Positions 32,616-45,486 of a stretch of DNA of 64,000 bases are shown here, piece by piece. This DNA is from Haplomitrium mnioides. Taxonomy: Eukaryota > Marchantiophyta > Haplomitriopsida > Calobryales. The stretch is from NCBI GenBank assembly GCA_049999725.1, contig JBNGIS010033853.1, positions 1-64,000 on the forward strand, in the 5' to 3' direction. The first letter of the stretch is position 1. Each line of letters starts with the position of its first letter. Below the pieces are notes generated by a model. That model searched no databases. It had not been told where the DNA came from and was given only the letters and a program-made list of their open reading frames with translations. Made by a program: the position numbers and the translations under genes.

Positions 32616-34331
32616 TGTCACGTAGCAGTAATTTAGGTTTGGGAATACACATGGTATATGGCTGTGGAGAAGGTTGTGTGTAAGGTAGAAGCTTTGGTGA
32701 TGAGAGTGCTGAAATGAAGCAGATTTGGTAAAGATTGAGTGCTTCTTGCCTTGGTGGCTTCAATTCCCCTTACACAAAGCAAAGGTAAGCAATTCGTACT
32801 CCCTTTGTACTCGAATTTCGGTCAAGGATAATGTAAGTTCTACTAAGCTCTTTGATCTCTAACTCTCAGTCTAGAATTCAGGTTGCCTAAGAAAGTTGTG
32901 TGAAAATTTTCAATGTGAAATTCACAGCGAAGTGCTCTCCATAATCAAAACTCAATTGCTGGTTAAAAGACAGAAATACCAATACTCATAAACTTGCTCG
33001 AGTAATAACTCTTTTGATTCAGATGATCTTGACACGAAATTTCATATAGAACTTTTTCACACTTCACTCTAGCCTTCCACAAACTTTCAGCTTCTATACT
33101 ACTATTGGTAAACAGAAACAAGTTATAGCTCAAATGTTGAAAGCAAAGTAATTTCGAAGAACCTCAAGAATGTGTTTTCAACTTCAATCGGCTCTCACAG
33201 ATTGACTTCAACTCCAAATGAATCAAAATTTGACGTAAAACTATAGCCCTTGTTGTCAGCTTCCCAATGGTACTCTGTTTTGTCCCAGAATTGTTGTAAC
33301 AACTTTGCAATTACTCAAAATGTCCACGTATCTTTAATTCAACCCCTTTGTCTTCAATTGCCCATACATATGAAAGTAGAACTCCAAATGACTCGAAATT
33401 TCGTGCAAAGGGATGCTACTCTTTGTGAGCTTTTGATTGCTACCCTACTTGAACTTTTCCTTCTCTGGAAACTCCTCAAACCCTCCTGAAACTGAACTCC
33501 TTCTTCTCTTCTTTTTAGGGCTTTTACTAAAAGAAAGTTAATTTCCATTTTACTTAATATAAGAACAACTCTAAGTAAATGCCTTTGTAGAACAGAGCAC
33601 AAATAAGGTAGAAACAACAAAGAAAATTTTCTCCCTTGATCATTAGAGAAGTTGATAAAGTCCCTCGAACATTCGCAGCCGACTATTCACCATTTACCCA
33701 ATGTATCTCTTGCAGAAGACCTAAGCAAACTCCACTCCAACTCAGGTCAGAATGTAAATTGTGACATCCCATCGCTCCCTATAGGTGATAATAGGCAACA
33801 GTACTGGAATAGGTGAATTCATCATCGAAGTTAGAAAATTATCACCGAAGTGATATACTATCCATTGTCGAAAGTGGTCTCGAGGAATTATTCGCAGCCC
33901 AATAAAGAATGGATTTGGAAGATGAAAATAAGGAGCAACAAATAATCTCTTGTCCATTTCCAAGATTGCCACCTATAAGCTCCTTTAACTCCACCGTAGA
34001 ACTTCCGTGCCTCGAGCGCTCACTCTCCTCTTTGATATCTGTCCCTCACTGGTTGTTCCCTCAATGATCCCTTTTCTTCCCCGCTGCTTTCTTTATTATC
34101 TTCAAAATATCTGAGCGCATAATCCAAAAGAATCCATGAACAACCAATAGGATGGTATTGTCCTTACCTACAAGATCTCGAGAATCCTCTACTTTTGCAT
34201 TTCTAGAAGCTTCTCGATAGATGCCTTGCCGCTTCTTCTTGACTTTTCTCTGATTTTAACTCTAGTAAGAAGATGACTTTTCTCCATTCTTTTGTTACCT
34301 TTTAACGCATTAGCCGAACCAAAACACGACA
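32616..34331 (-). repeat. 5' LTR of C
   Basis: 1716 bp, TGTCACGTAGCAG ... AAACACGACA. Partner of 25007-26712, with small differences and short indels. Confidence 0.92.
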
Positions 34332-36025
34332 TGGGGAGCTTCAGGGGACACGTGGCACTTCTGAGGAGCCCGTTGGATTCTTTGGAACCTAGTCAGCGCA
34401 ACGGTCCACCTTCCATGTTGAAAACGACATCGGACAACGTTGCCTCATATACATGGCACTTTCGTGGAGCTCGTTGGATCTTTTAGGTCAGAAAGAAGTC
34501 AACCACGGACGAAGGCCAACGCAAAAGTCCAACTTTCGAGTTGAAGACGACGGCAATGGAGGAAAAGTCAAAAGCGAGCTCTATTCCATGGGATTCTTTG
34601 GAACTCTCTTCCACGGGGTTCTTCGGACTCGATTCTACGGGAATCTCTAGAATCTTAGTCCGCGAGATTCTTCGGACTCAACCTCGTATGATCGTTGTAC
34701 TTGGAAGCATTCTGCGAATAGACAAAACAAGTGTTGCCACGTTCAGAGCCGATCCAAATGGGAATAATGACCTTTTTAAACGGGAAGGATTTGCAAGGTC
34801 GAAGGAGCGAGGGGTACACATTGACGGGCTTCAAGTTTGATTGGGTTGGTGTACAAGCAAGCTAGAGACGTACGAGCAATCTCGGGATAGAAAGACGCAA
34901 CGAGGTAAGGTAGAGGAGATTTCGGTAAGAGTTTACGCGAAGTCAGTGTACTCGCGTTGGGGGCTAGCAAGGGTGGAGGTGGACTGGAGGGGCGCCGAGA
35001 ATTGTTGGACAATGAGCTCTAGAGGCTCAGACGATCCAGATGAACTCATCCATGCGGGTGGACTTGTAGTAAAGGTGAATCGATACGGGAGATTTGAAGG
35101 GGATCCTATTTGTTGAGAATTCAAAAGAGACTGCCAAGTGGAATCTTAGGGTCCTCTCTACATCCTCTATGTGGTAGCATCAAACCCACAGTGCTCAGAG
35201 TGTGCTCTGGTGTAAACTTTCAAGTGGAGCTAAGAAGAGGGCAGTTGCGTTAGTACTTGTGCACTATGGAGAAGACTTGTTCAAGGCTCAAAGGCTGCCT
35301 GCAGTCGAGAGGACTATCTTCTAGAGGTGGAAAAGAAAGAAATTCTCTTCCAAGCTTGAGGAAGTAAATCCAAGGCTTCTCGCGAGGGAAGTTGAAAAAC
35401 TATCTAGAAGAAGGGTGTGTGCGTGGGAGAGGAAAGGAAGGTTGAGGTGGTAAGATGAGGAAGAAAGGAGGAGTCTGCTGGGGAGATCAGTCCTGGTGGC
35501 CTTGCAAGGCTTCTGATTTTGGTGAAGTGCAATGAGTGTGTATGTTTGTAATTGTATATGAGTATGTTTGTTAGATTTGAATTATGTTATATTGTCTAAG
35601 AAACAATTAGAGCTAGGATCATACAGATACCAATTGTTTAAACCTTGGGACAGCCCTCTCAAGGGGGAGTCAAGCTCCTTGACATAGTCTTGTGACTTTG
35701 GAGTCATTACATTCTGCTCGTGAAGTGTATACAAGGTGGCTGGGTCTAGATTGAGGACCCCTGAATTACATTGAAGATTACCAGAGAGATACTTGGGTTT
35801 ATGTGCATGTGTATTTTGGCATTGGGAGTGAGTGAGCAGATTGGATGATGATATGAATGTTGAGGTGAGGCAAGGGCGTGTAAGGTAAAGAGAGATTCTT
35901 GAAATTCTCAAAGTGATAACTGGATAAGGGCCATCTCACAAAAGAACCTTATTCCCCTGTTTTTGTCCTCCCTTGCCTTCCAAGTGGCACTTGTGAGTGC
36001 TAAGGCCTGAAGGAGGGGAGTAACA
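34332..36025 (+). repeat. 3' LTR of B2, part 2
   Basis: Continues the B2 LTR from the C insertion to GGAGGGGAGTAACA, aligned with 16320-18250 of the 5' LTR. CCAAT (36026-36030) follows immediately. No coding sequence. Confidence 0.92.
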
Positions 36026-37550
36026 CCAATCTATATCTTCCCCCCCGGCCGTGCGTTCCCTCCTAAGCATTGCCCCAAAAACGTTCTTACTTCCCCATGT
36101 TTCGGTAGTTGTTCCAGTTGAAACGATTTCTTGGCGTGGTGACACTTGTCTGTACGTTCGAGGACTGGTTCAAGGAAGTATGATCCGAAGTTAATGGTAT
36201 GTTTTGATGAAGCTAAACTTGGCGCAGACCTGCAAGAAGACCAACTAGGCCCAAATCCGAAAAGGTTTGGCACAGTTCCGTGAAATGTAAACTCTGAAGA
36301 AGCTCAACACAGATCTAAGCTAGTGGCTGAAGAACTCATTGCGGATTCCCAAATAGACGTTCTTGAAGAAGCACAATATGAGGTTGGTTTGACGTAGGCT
36401 TGTCCAAAGTAGCACACTAATAAAGGTGAGGTAGTCGCCGCTCTGCATGTTGGACATGAAGTAGTCGGAATAAGGTGGAGAAGGTAATATCCGAAAAGAT
36501 TTTGTGGTTGATGAAGCCTATAATGATCGTTCCAAAGTAGTAAGGTTGGTGGAGATTTGAGGCTAGGGTCCAAAGAGATATGATATGCAGTCCGGTGAGT
36601 CCGAAGAGAACCATGAACCGATCCAAAGTATTCCACGGTCTGATCTGAAGTATTCCGCGGACTAATGAACCCAAAGTTGACTATGGATCCGCTACATCCA
36701 AAGTTGACTCATGGAGAGGTCTGAAGTTGACCATCAGACTTATCCAAAGTATTTCGCAGATTGATGAATTTGAAGTTGACTGCAGATCCGATGCGTCCAA
36801 AGTTGACATGTTTTCGAAGGGCACCATCTGATGTTGTTTTTAAAGGGGAAGTTGGACCACCGTGTTGACCTAAGTTTTTGAAGTTGACCAACGAAGGGGT
36901 TGAAAATGGGCCAACTTGAAGGGACTCTGTCCACGCATTCCTTCGGAAGAGATTTTGATCTCCTCCTCTTTTGATACTTTCTTCGGAACGTCTGCCAAGC
37001 AGTTTTTTAGAAGTCCAAAGAGGATCTTGATCCTAGTAAAGCCCATCAATGTCCAAGGAAACGGAGTGTCCTCCGATCCCTAGTGTTGTCGCTGCCTCAC
37101 GAAGGTCATCGCCTTTGCCCTTCTGCTTCCAATCATTGCATGTGTCATGTTGGGCGCCTTCTATCTCCCTTGTTACGACTTCAATTGCTGTCCAAAAAGT
37201 TTACAATGCAGCTTCTCACCTTACTTGAGGCCCCTCCCTTTTGGTACTGAATCTTTGATTATGTCCCACTTCCCTGATCTTCTTCATCCAAACCTGTATC
37301 TCCTTCCTCTTCTAATGTTGCTCTTTCTTCCATCCCTTTTCTCATTACCTCTAACGAGCCTCCCTTTATTCCCTGTCACGATCCCGATTTTGCCCTTTGG
37401 ATCAGACAGTGTAGGTGTTCCGCTCTTACTTAGTATTATGAGATGTTCCGCTGCTTCTAGAGTACCTTGACACCTAAGAGTAGAGAAATGTTTTCGTGTT
37501 GCCTCTAATTCCTACGAATCCTCATTAGCACCTCATGTCACCGGCTGACA
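36026..37550 (-). repeat. B-family LTR B3, proximal part (minus)
   Basis: On the minus strand the LTR starts TGTCAGCCGGTGACATGAGG (37550 downward), nearly the same as the B1 LTR start, and runs through GGCAGCGAC and GATCGG.GGACACT, matching B1 at 12385-12425, and the GTTGACTT-rich section. It is interrupted at 36030 by B2. With 14296-15461 it makes about 2.7 kb. Confidence 0.85.
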
Positions 37551-40130
37551 CCCAACTAGACAAGAGGGTCTTTACTTAGGTGCTAAGAAACTGCAAGAAC
37601 GTATTCACCTCAGATCACTCCAACTTGCAAGGAGTACCTAAAAAATTTAGAGCGCACTAGATTGACCTTGAACCCTCTTCCTTGTTTGTCCATCATAAGC
37701 AGTATGGGTTGAACCCCATGTTGTCTGTAATGGTTAAGTAAGAGGTGGACAAGCTGCTGGAATTAGGATTTACTTACCATGTACTCAACACTGAGTGGGT
37801 GACCTCTACTGTCGTGGTATCGAAAAAACCAGACTTAGATAAGAAGCCAAAAGTTAGAGTCTCTAAGGAATATCACAAGCTTAACTTGGCTACTAAAAAG
37901 AACCATTGTTCGCTTCCACTCACCAATAAAGTGTTGGACCTGGTTGCATGATAAGAGGTATAAAGATTCATGGATGGGTACTCAAACAACAATCAAGTGT
38001 GAGTTTACCAAGAAAAATGAATCAAGAAGGCCTTCACTACAAAATGGAGAGTATTTGCCTCTTGACAGATGCCATTTGGGCTATGTAGCACCATTGGGAC
38101 CTTTCAACATTTCATGATGCCCTGAGAAATCTTCATTGACAACTTTGCAGTCTATAGCAAGGCCCAAAAGTACGCATAGAATCTTTGACTGTCCTTCTAC
38201 CATAGTACAGACACGAGCTTGAAGCTCCATCCACGAAAACCCTACTTTGTTGTCAAAGAGGGAATATTTGTTTGGGCATAAGACATTAGCGAGAGGTATT
38301 GAGGTGGATGAGAAGAAGGTGAAAACTTGGTCCAATGTGACATTCTCTAGCAGCCGCAAGGCAATACAAGGGTTTCTAGAATGCGTTGGGTCTTATCTAA
38401 GGTTCATTCCCCAATTTTCCCTCATTGCTTGACCCTTCATTGAAATGGTAAAAAGGGATTGTGATTTTCACCCCTTGTTAGCCCATCTAGCGAACTTCCA
38501 TGAGCTAAAGGGCATGCTAGCAAGTGCACCAATTCTCGTGCCACCTTACTAGGCATTAGAATTTTACATAATGGTGAATGTTTCTAGTTTTTGTGTTGGG
38601 GCGGTGGTGAGTAAGATGGATAACCAAAGAAGAGACCATCATATCTACTACGCAAGTAGACTGCTGACAACGGCTAAAAGAAACTATTCAGCCACAAACA
38701 AGGAAGTGCTCGACACCATATACTCATTGAAAAAATTCAGACATTGCTTGTTGCACTGCAAGATTGTCTTTCACATAGACCATGAAGCCATAAAGTACAT
38801 GGTCAAAAAATCTGACTTAATAAGAAGGACAGCCAAATGGATGCTAATGTTACAGGAATTTAACTATGAAGTCTAGGTCATACAAAGGAGGCAGCACCAC
38901 AATGCAGATTTTGTTTCTTTCTTAGCAAGCCCGAACGCAAGCACCGAGTGGATGTCATTTTTTCAGATGAGGAGGTGTTCCATGTACAAGAGGGTAAGCT
39001 TACAAACTATGAGGAAATCATTAGCTTTCTCCTCACAACCTGAATTTTCAAGGGCTGATTCCTATAAGCAGCAACAATATTTCTGAGGAGAGTGCAACTT
39101 TACTTCAAAATCAAGGGCATGCTTCACAAGGCAGGCCTAGATGGATAGGTGCATATGTGCTAGGAAAAGAATGAGAACACGATAGTAATAAAGGCCTTGC
39201 ATGAGGACCGAGGGGGCCGGGGGGGGGGGCAAGGCACTTTGCCACTGAAACAAGGATACAAAAAATTTTGGCAACCAAGTACTAGTGGCCAACTATGCAT
39301 AGAGACGCCAACCTCTTTGTAAAAAGGTGCAACCCCTAGCAATGTATTGGAAGGCCAGCCCCATGAGCTCACCATCCTCTAGCACCCATCTTGGCCCTTG
39401 GCTTTTTTGTCAAAAATGGGCCATTGATTTCATAGACCCCATCTTGCCAACACCTAAGAGGGGGAACTGCTACATCTTGATGTCCATAGACTATGCCCCC
39501 AAATAGACAAGGGTGAGGGCTACCTATAAGAATGACACTTCTACAATTGCTAGGTACAAACCTTCACTAGATTGGGCTTGCCTTTGGAGTTGGTGAGCAA
39601 CTAAGGAACCCACTTCTTGAACATAGTCATTAGGGAACTAATGGGGCATGATATAATCAAATACAAGAAAACAATTGTCTATCATCCAAAGGCTAATGGG
39701 CTCAATGAGCGGGTGAATGGCATCATAGGAAAAATCTTCCACAAATCATTGAATGCCAAAAAAACAAGATTGAGACTTGAAGTTGCTCACCACAATTTGT
39801 GCCAATAACAAGGGCCATAAGACCACTACTAGACACAATCTCTATTTCTTGGCTTTTCAACATTCTCTCCTACTAGTGGAATTTGAGATACCCATTCACA
39901 AGGTTTTTATCACAAAAAGGATGAGGGGAGCCGATAGTGGAGAATAACGCCTAGAAGAGTTACAACAACTGGAAAAAAATTTGGTTTAGGGAAAAACATC
40001 GACTGAAGCACCAACATCAACTAACCAAGGCCCAACTTGACTGATAGTTGAGGTCCTGCCAACTAAAGGATGGAGACTTGGTGCTATTTTACTATAGTAG
40101 GTTTGTACAGCTTCAGAGTAAGTTGTTGTC
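37551..40130 (+). pseudogene. degenerate Ty3/gypsy pol D (B-related)
   Basis: Pre-RT IDLEPSSLFVHHKQYGLNP, VDKLLELGFTYHVLNTEWVT, VVVSKKPDLDKKPKVRVSKE, then EIFIDNFAVYSK, in which the second catalytic Asp is Asn (F-I-D-N, 38132-38143). RNase H: YYASRLLTTAKRNYSATNKE and FHIDHEAIKYMVKKS. Integrase: RVQLYFKIKGMLHKAGLDG, HHPLAPIL and, at 39617-39808, IVYHPKANGLNERVNGIIGK (catalytic Glu). The end at about 40120 is YYSRFVQLQSKLLS. Stops and frameshifts are very frequent, so this is one of the oldest elements here. Confidence 0.82.
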
Positions 40131-42992
40131 AGTCAGTTGAGAATAGGGTTACCTCAAAAGTTTTTCAACTTTAGCGTACATGATCGATTTTTTATGTACA
40201 AAGTACATATCTTGCAGCCTAGAGTGCAAAATGATATCAAATAAAAGCCAAGGACCAAAGGTGGGCAATGATCAAGGACACATCTTTCAGCCTTGAGCGG
40301 CAAATGACAAAAGCCAATTACCAAAGGTGGGAAACAATCAACTCGAGTGTCAGAGCATAATATCCAATTCATGGTACGTGGAGCTAGGTTGTTACCCTAT
40401 GGACGACTGACCTAGATTGAACAAGGAGGAGCTTTGGGAGACAAGAGGCATGTGGTTAGGACCAGAGTGATGAGGTGCACAAGCAAGGTCGGTGAGATTG
40501 CATGGGGCGTTTTTCTTCGTCTTTTGCATTTTTGCAAATGGGGGGAAAATGGATTTTTTCAATTGGATAAATGAGGAAAAAATAATGCTTTATTGTTAAA
40601 ATTCCAAAATAAAGAATAATATAAGCCCTTGAAGGACAAGAACACCGGACCCAGAGAGAACTTGGTCAACCGGTCGTTTCATAGAGAAGCTTCCAGTAGC
40701 GCCAAAAGAACAAGTCAGACTAAGGAAAGTGCCAACGACAAGCACAAGAGACCTGCACAAGTCATGATAGCGATAGGGTCAGCAAAGATGCTCAAACAAA
40801 ACAGGACCAAGTTTGGAAGTACCGACAGTAGCAGTGACAAGTCAAATCAATCCAACTAAGGGAACTGGTAAGTGGCACCATACCAAGAATGGCAGTGGCT
40901 AAGTTTGGACAACCATGAGCAGTCAAGACTAGGACGAGGCAACAAACCCAACCTAAGCTTCTCGTACCAGAAAAAACAACACAAAATTGCTACAAAATGA
41001 ATGGAGGAAGCCTACAAACTAAAAAATCCTTTGGATGCCCCAAGACCAACCTAAGAACCACCTCGAGCACGCTCTGCTCTTTTCACAAAAATTAGCCATG
41101 CATCACAATCACAGCTAGGGAAGAGCAACACGGTGGAGGTGAAATTGGCCAATTAGAAAGAAAAAAATCAAGGACCAAGTACCGGGTCAAGATTCGACTA
41201 GCAAGACCACATAGCGGGCAGTCCATATCTGGGAACACTCACAAAGTAGGTCACTCCAGAAAGCTAAAAACCAAGGACAAACAACCATCACAATAGGCTT
41301 GAAGCACTTGCAAACAAAGAACTCTTGAGCTAGCTAAGACAAATACCCTAATAGCCAAGAGTAATAACAAGCTCAGCCAAAGGAAGTTGATGCCTACTAA
41401 ATGGACTAAAGGCCTAGTGGGGCAAAGAAATGACTCCTCTATTGAAAAGGATTGAGCCTCCAAGTAAATGCATGATAAAAAACAAGAGAAGGTGGAGAAA
41501 ACTTCTCTAAGTGACCAACTCACGAATCAGCAGGTCTAAAAAGACATCGCCTAGGTAAAACAAAGAGTGAACACAACACATGCAAGGGACAACACAAGAC
41601 AAAGAGGTCACCACATCATGATCCTCAAGACAAGAGCTTGGGTGGCTAAAACACAACGAAAAGCCCTAAAATCTCACAAACAAGGCCCGCGACCGAGGAA
41701 TCAAGAGCAATCCCAAGGAAGGTAGGAGAAAAAAGTTGACACAAGTGAGTCACGACATAATTCGCTTATACAAACCAAGCCGCTACCCACCACTACAGCA
41801 GCCCAACAAGGCAAAATAAAGGGGATCCGCAACCAATATCCAAAGCCATAGAGGGAAGCGTTAAGATGTTCCCACATCGACCATGATTGGTACCTCATAG
41901 ACAATGTGAGTAGAACAAAACAATAGGAAGAACACAAAGATCCACGGAGAAAACCCTACCAAGGGGAGCCAAGCAAGGCTCGCACCCCGTTTGTGAAGAA
42001 AATCAAGGGAGTGAAAGGGGACGCCACCGCATTCTTCAGCCAAGAGCATTGCAAATTGACAAAAAGGAGCACCACAAAGAAGTAAAAACAATGGCGGAAA
42101 AATGAGGACAAATGAGGGGCTAGAGAGGGGAAACAAGCCCTAAAACCAAGGAATTCAAGGACTAGAATTGAACATGTAAACAATGAGCGCAAGAAATCAG
42201 CAAGGAAGAAGAGGGAGTCTTGAGGATCTCTTCAGCACTCTTAGAGCTGAAAAAACACGAACTCAACAACCAAGTGCCTCGAAGCCAAAAAGCGAGTAAG
42301 GACCAAAACAAATGCAACCTTTGACGAAGAGAAGAAAGGGGACCAATCCCATGAAGCAGCTCACACCTTGTGAGAAGAAACAAGAGAACCTTTGCCACCA
42401 CCTTGACACAAAACAATGGGCAAACCTATACAATAAAAATAAGCTAAGGGGATTACCTTTGTAAAAAGTAAGAAAACCCAAGTAACCGTCAAAACCCTTG
42501 ACATGACAAAAGTTAGTAGTTAATAGAGGATTAAACAAGGAAAAGCAACCACAAGGCAAAGACTTAGCAAAGAGTAGAAGGAGAATACTTCAAAGGGAAG
42601 TTGGCCTTCCTTCTACATTGGCATGCATCTGATAGAGCACGCAAATGACTAATTTAAACATGCAACCACTATTATTGAGCGACCCAAAAAAATTGCAACT
42701 CAAGATAATCAGAATTACAACTCACTTGTGCAAGAATAAAATTTCTCAATTTAGGAATTGTAGAGCCACTAATGAATTTGATAGAAGGATCTCACAAGTA
42801 AAGTCAAAATTTTAAAAAGCCTTTGATTTGGGCTGCGCACGATTCAACCGTCAATTGATACAAGGGCATTGGTGCCTCCGGAGAGGGGAGTATAAGTAGG
42901 AGAGGAGCACATTTTGAGGGATTTTGAGCACACTAAAATTGAGAGCGAGGAGGAACAACAGAAGTTCAAGGAGGTTGAGCTAATTTTGTAGA
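40131..42992. other. non-coding stretch, probably old element DNA
   Basis: No convincing coding sequence. There is a diverged tandem repeat of about 70 bp at 40202-40340 (both copies contain CCAAAGGTGGG) and a purine run AAATGGGGGGAAAATGGA near 40536-40552 that could be a polypurine tract of D, which would make the rest the D 3' LTR. A TATA-like GTATAAGTAGG at about 42889 is compatible. Open frames on the minus strand (41251-42559) are hydrophobic and look like low-complexity shadows. Confidence 0.4.
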
Positions 42993-43408
42993 TGTATAAG
43001 AACTCAAAGACCAAATTCAAATGAGTGAACTCTAATAGAGTTCTTCAACCAAATGTCGATAGGGCAAGCAAAGCCAAGAAAATCAACAATAAGATCACTC
43101 TATTAGAGTTATGCAATTCAATGTCTAAGCTAAGACTAAGAGTCCAAGCAAAAGCCAAGAAACCAAAGAACCGAATTGATTTATGAGGAACTCTAGAATG
43201 AAGATTGGGACTATGAAACCCTTCAATTTATACAAGAGAAAAAGGTGACATCCCTCTTTTTTCACTTACAATTCACTTCCAATTTCAACCCTAAATTGCT
43301 CACTGAGAAGCCACTTCTTATCTCAACCCTTAAAGTGACCCTTTATCACTTCCTTCACTCCTCTTTATTTTCTTTTAAATAGAACAACATTATGCTTGTA
43401 CTATTACA
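42993..43408 (-). repeat. 3' LTR of A2
   Basis: 416 bp; on the minus strand TGTAATAGTACAAGC ... TATACA. It has a TATAAATTG box at 43233-43225. It matches 5088-5505 along its length in reverse orientation. Confidence 0.85.
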
Positions 43409-44182
43409 TAATCTCAACATTTGAATTGATGACATTTTCGTTATGCCGGATAGTTTCAAATAATCAAATAGTTTCTTGAACATTCTAAAGATTAGAATAT
43501 GGTTTCCAAGTAGCATCATAAAGAGGATATCCCTTCCAGAAAAATTTAAATTGATTTTGAGAATGTTGCCAACATTTGATAACTTGCTTAGTCAAAATGC
43601 AATCCACCTCCTATTGTTCATGATCATAACAAATATAGTTGGAGGAGGAATTTGAATACAATTTGAGAAAGAAGATGGACATGAAATACATGATCAACCT
43701 TCATATGGAGAGGAAGATCAAGTTTATGCACAATAGAAAAAATAACTTTAGAAATTGAGAAACTACTAATCTAAGCTACAGATAATTAACAAACTTGAGT
43801 TTTTAGAGACAAAGTAAGATCATGAGTAGAAAGCATGCTATCAAGTACCGAGTGACAATACTCATGTGGGATTGTTGCAACTTTGTCACCTAAAACATAA
43901 GAAAAATCACAATGATGTTTATTGACATATTTGTTTGCTAATTTTGAGTAATAAAAAGATGGTTTCTAGCATCTTGCAAATAGCAAGATAAATAAGACAA
44001 AAAGGTAGAAAGACTTGGAGCATTGGAAGAGGAAAGAGAAAGCAAACCATCATTAACAAAAGAATGTTGACCATAATGAAGAAAGAAAGGAGAAAATCTA
44101 GTACTTACTTGGAGCTATTGTATACAAACTCCACAACTAGTAAGAAACTATCCCAATCCATATGATAAAGATTGATAAATGC
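43409..44182 (-). pseudogene. A2 chromodomain and GPY remnants
   Basis: Near 43520-43500 the minus strand can be read as F-W-K-G-Y-P-L-Y-D-A-T-W (with frame slips), the chromodomain core, and upstream PPPTI...I-M-N-N-R equals the PPPAIVLDDHEE linker of A1. Between 43640 and 44150 only scattered similarity remains. Confidence 0.6.
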
Positions 44183-44635
44183 TCAAAGCATATCCTCCAT
44201 AGTACAATTTGCGCGTTTAGTTTGCCCATCTGTTTGAGAATGATAAGTCATCAACATAAATAGTTTGGTACCCAAAAATGTGAACAACTGCTGCCAAAGC
44301 ATCCTAGTGAATTGTGGATCTCTATCAAATATTAACACCTTTAGCCTTTTATGATATCGAAAGATTGTATCAAAGTAAATCTTTGCCAATTGTGGAACAT
44401 CCATTGTATCCACTACCAATGCTAGATGAATTTTTTTGCTTAGCTTATCCACAAACACTATAATGGCAGTAAACCCACAAAAAGTGGTTGGAAGCAAAGT
44501 TACAAGATCTAAACTTGCATGCTCCCATTCAATAGTAAGAATTGGTGGTTGGTTTTTGATTTGGAGTCTTATTTTGCTCACAACTTTCACATAAGTGATC
44601 AAAGCCACCAACATCTCAAGGTTGTTTTTTGCCAT
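44183..44635 (-). pseudogene. A2 integrase core
   Basis: A 150-codon frame: IKNQPPILTIEWEHASLDLV, IIVFVDKLSKKIHLALVVDT, VLIFDRDPQFTRMLW and MTYHSQTDGQTKRANCTMED. The first two acidic residues (SLD, FDRD) are present. The third position, Glu in GQTE of A1, is Lys (GQTKRAN), so the D-D-E triad appears lost. Confidence 0.88.
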
Positions 44636-45033
44636 TAAGAAGCGGTTGAAGCAACTCCATAGTTTTGTCTACTCCAAGATGCATAGAAATTGGAATGTCA
44701 TGTGCTTCTTGAAAAATATTCATTCAAAGTGCATCATCTTGTGAAACATATATTCAAGTCTTAATAGAGAATACCATCCTGAATGGAAAATGCATGATGC
44801 TCAATATTTTTAATTGCCAAACATGCCCAAACAAGATTAAAGAAGTCATCTTCATGTAACTTGTGTCAAAAGTTGTCACTAGTTGTTTCATCAAGATGCA
44901 ATATACTAAAATTCACAATCTCCAATGTATTTAGTCAATGATATGGTCTTTGTGATAGTGCATTAAGAATGGTATAAAACCTTTTCAGCTTGTACTCCAA
45001 CTTGATATCAAAGAGCTATAGCTAATCTTCCCA

Positions 45034-45486
45034 TCAATAATGATGACTTGTTGTATTTTCCAAGTGAATTGATTGCAACAAGGGCTTGTGATCAGTGTGC
45101 ATAAGTACATGCTTTCCTAAAATATATTGTCTCCAAACCTTGGTAGCAAAAACAATCATCAATTTCTCTCTATCTCTTTTAGAATAATTTCTCTTTGTTG
45201 CATTTGGTTGGCGTAACATGAAGGCAATCGAATGAAGTCTATCATCAATCTCTTGTTGTAAATATACTCCAAAAGAAAAATTGGAGGTATCAAAATCAAC
45301 AACACAATGCAAATTTGGATTATATAGTTGTAGAATTGGGTGAGAAGACACTACGTCCTTGAGTTGTTGAAATTTCTCTTGCTCTTTGAACGTCCATTGA
45401 AACTTTTCTTCTTTTCCTAGCAAATCTGCTAGTGGTAAAACAATATGAGAATAACAATAGATGAATTGTTGAGAAACATTTGCCAA
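45034..45486 (-). pseudogene. A2 RNase H
   Basis: A 150-codon frame: LADLLGKEEKFQWTFKEQEK, HPILQLYNPNLHCVVDFDTS, RLHSIAFMLRQPNATKRNYS and HVLMHTDHKPLLQSIHLENT. The blocks match A1 at 3060-3430, and the Asp of VDFDTS and of HTDHKPL are kept. Confidence 0.88.

Larger units (their letters stand above)
25007..34331 (-). mobile_element. Ty3/gypsy element C, near-complete, nested in B2
   Basis: 9325 bp with LTRs at 25007-26712 and 32616-34331, PBS, polypurine tract, gag, protease, RT, RNase H and integrase, all on the minus strand. It is the best-preserved element here: breaks are few and most catalytic residues survive. It interrupts the B2 3' LTR precisely, but the flanks TCTAG and TGGGG are not an exact duplication. 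It belongs to a gypsy lineage with an F-L-D-D-I-P-I-K-G catalytic block, unlike A and B. Confidence 0.93.
15462..36025 (+). mobile_element. full-structure Ty3/gypsy element B2 (non-chromovirus type)
   Basis: Both LTRs, PBS, gag, protease, RT, RNase H, integrase and polypurine tract are present in order, bounded by CCAAT duplications. Without the 9.3 kb C insertion in its 3' LTR the element is about 11.2 kb. No chromodomain is seen after integrase. Stops and frameshifts make it inactive. Confidence 0.93.

Noticed and set aside
25002-34336. TCTAG/TGGGG as target duplication of element C
   Set aside because: The two pentamers differ; the insertion site is clear from the B2 LTR alignment, but no exact duplication is visible.
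40629-40859. Plus-strand frame with a Lys/Ser-rich 76-residue product
   Set aside because: Low complexity, no homologue recognised and no neighbouring coding context; kept as non-coding.
41251-42559. Several minus-strand frames of 78-98 codons with hydrophobic stretches
   Set aside because: They overlap one another in different frames, lack any family resemblance and are rich in Leu/Phe/Ser, as expected from the complement of purine-rich DNA.
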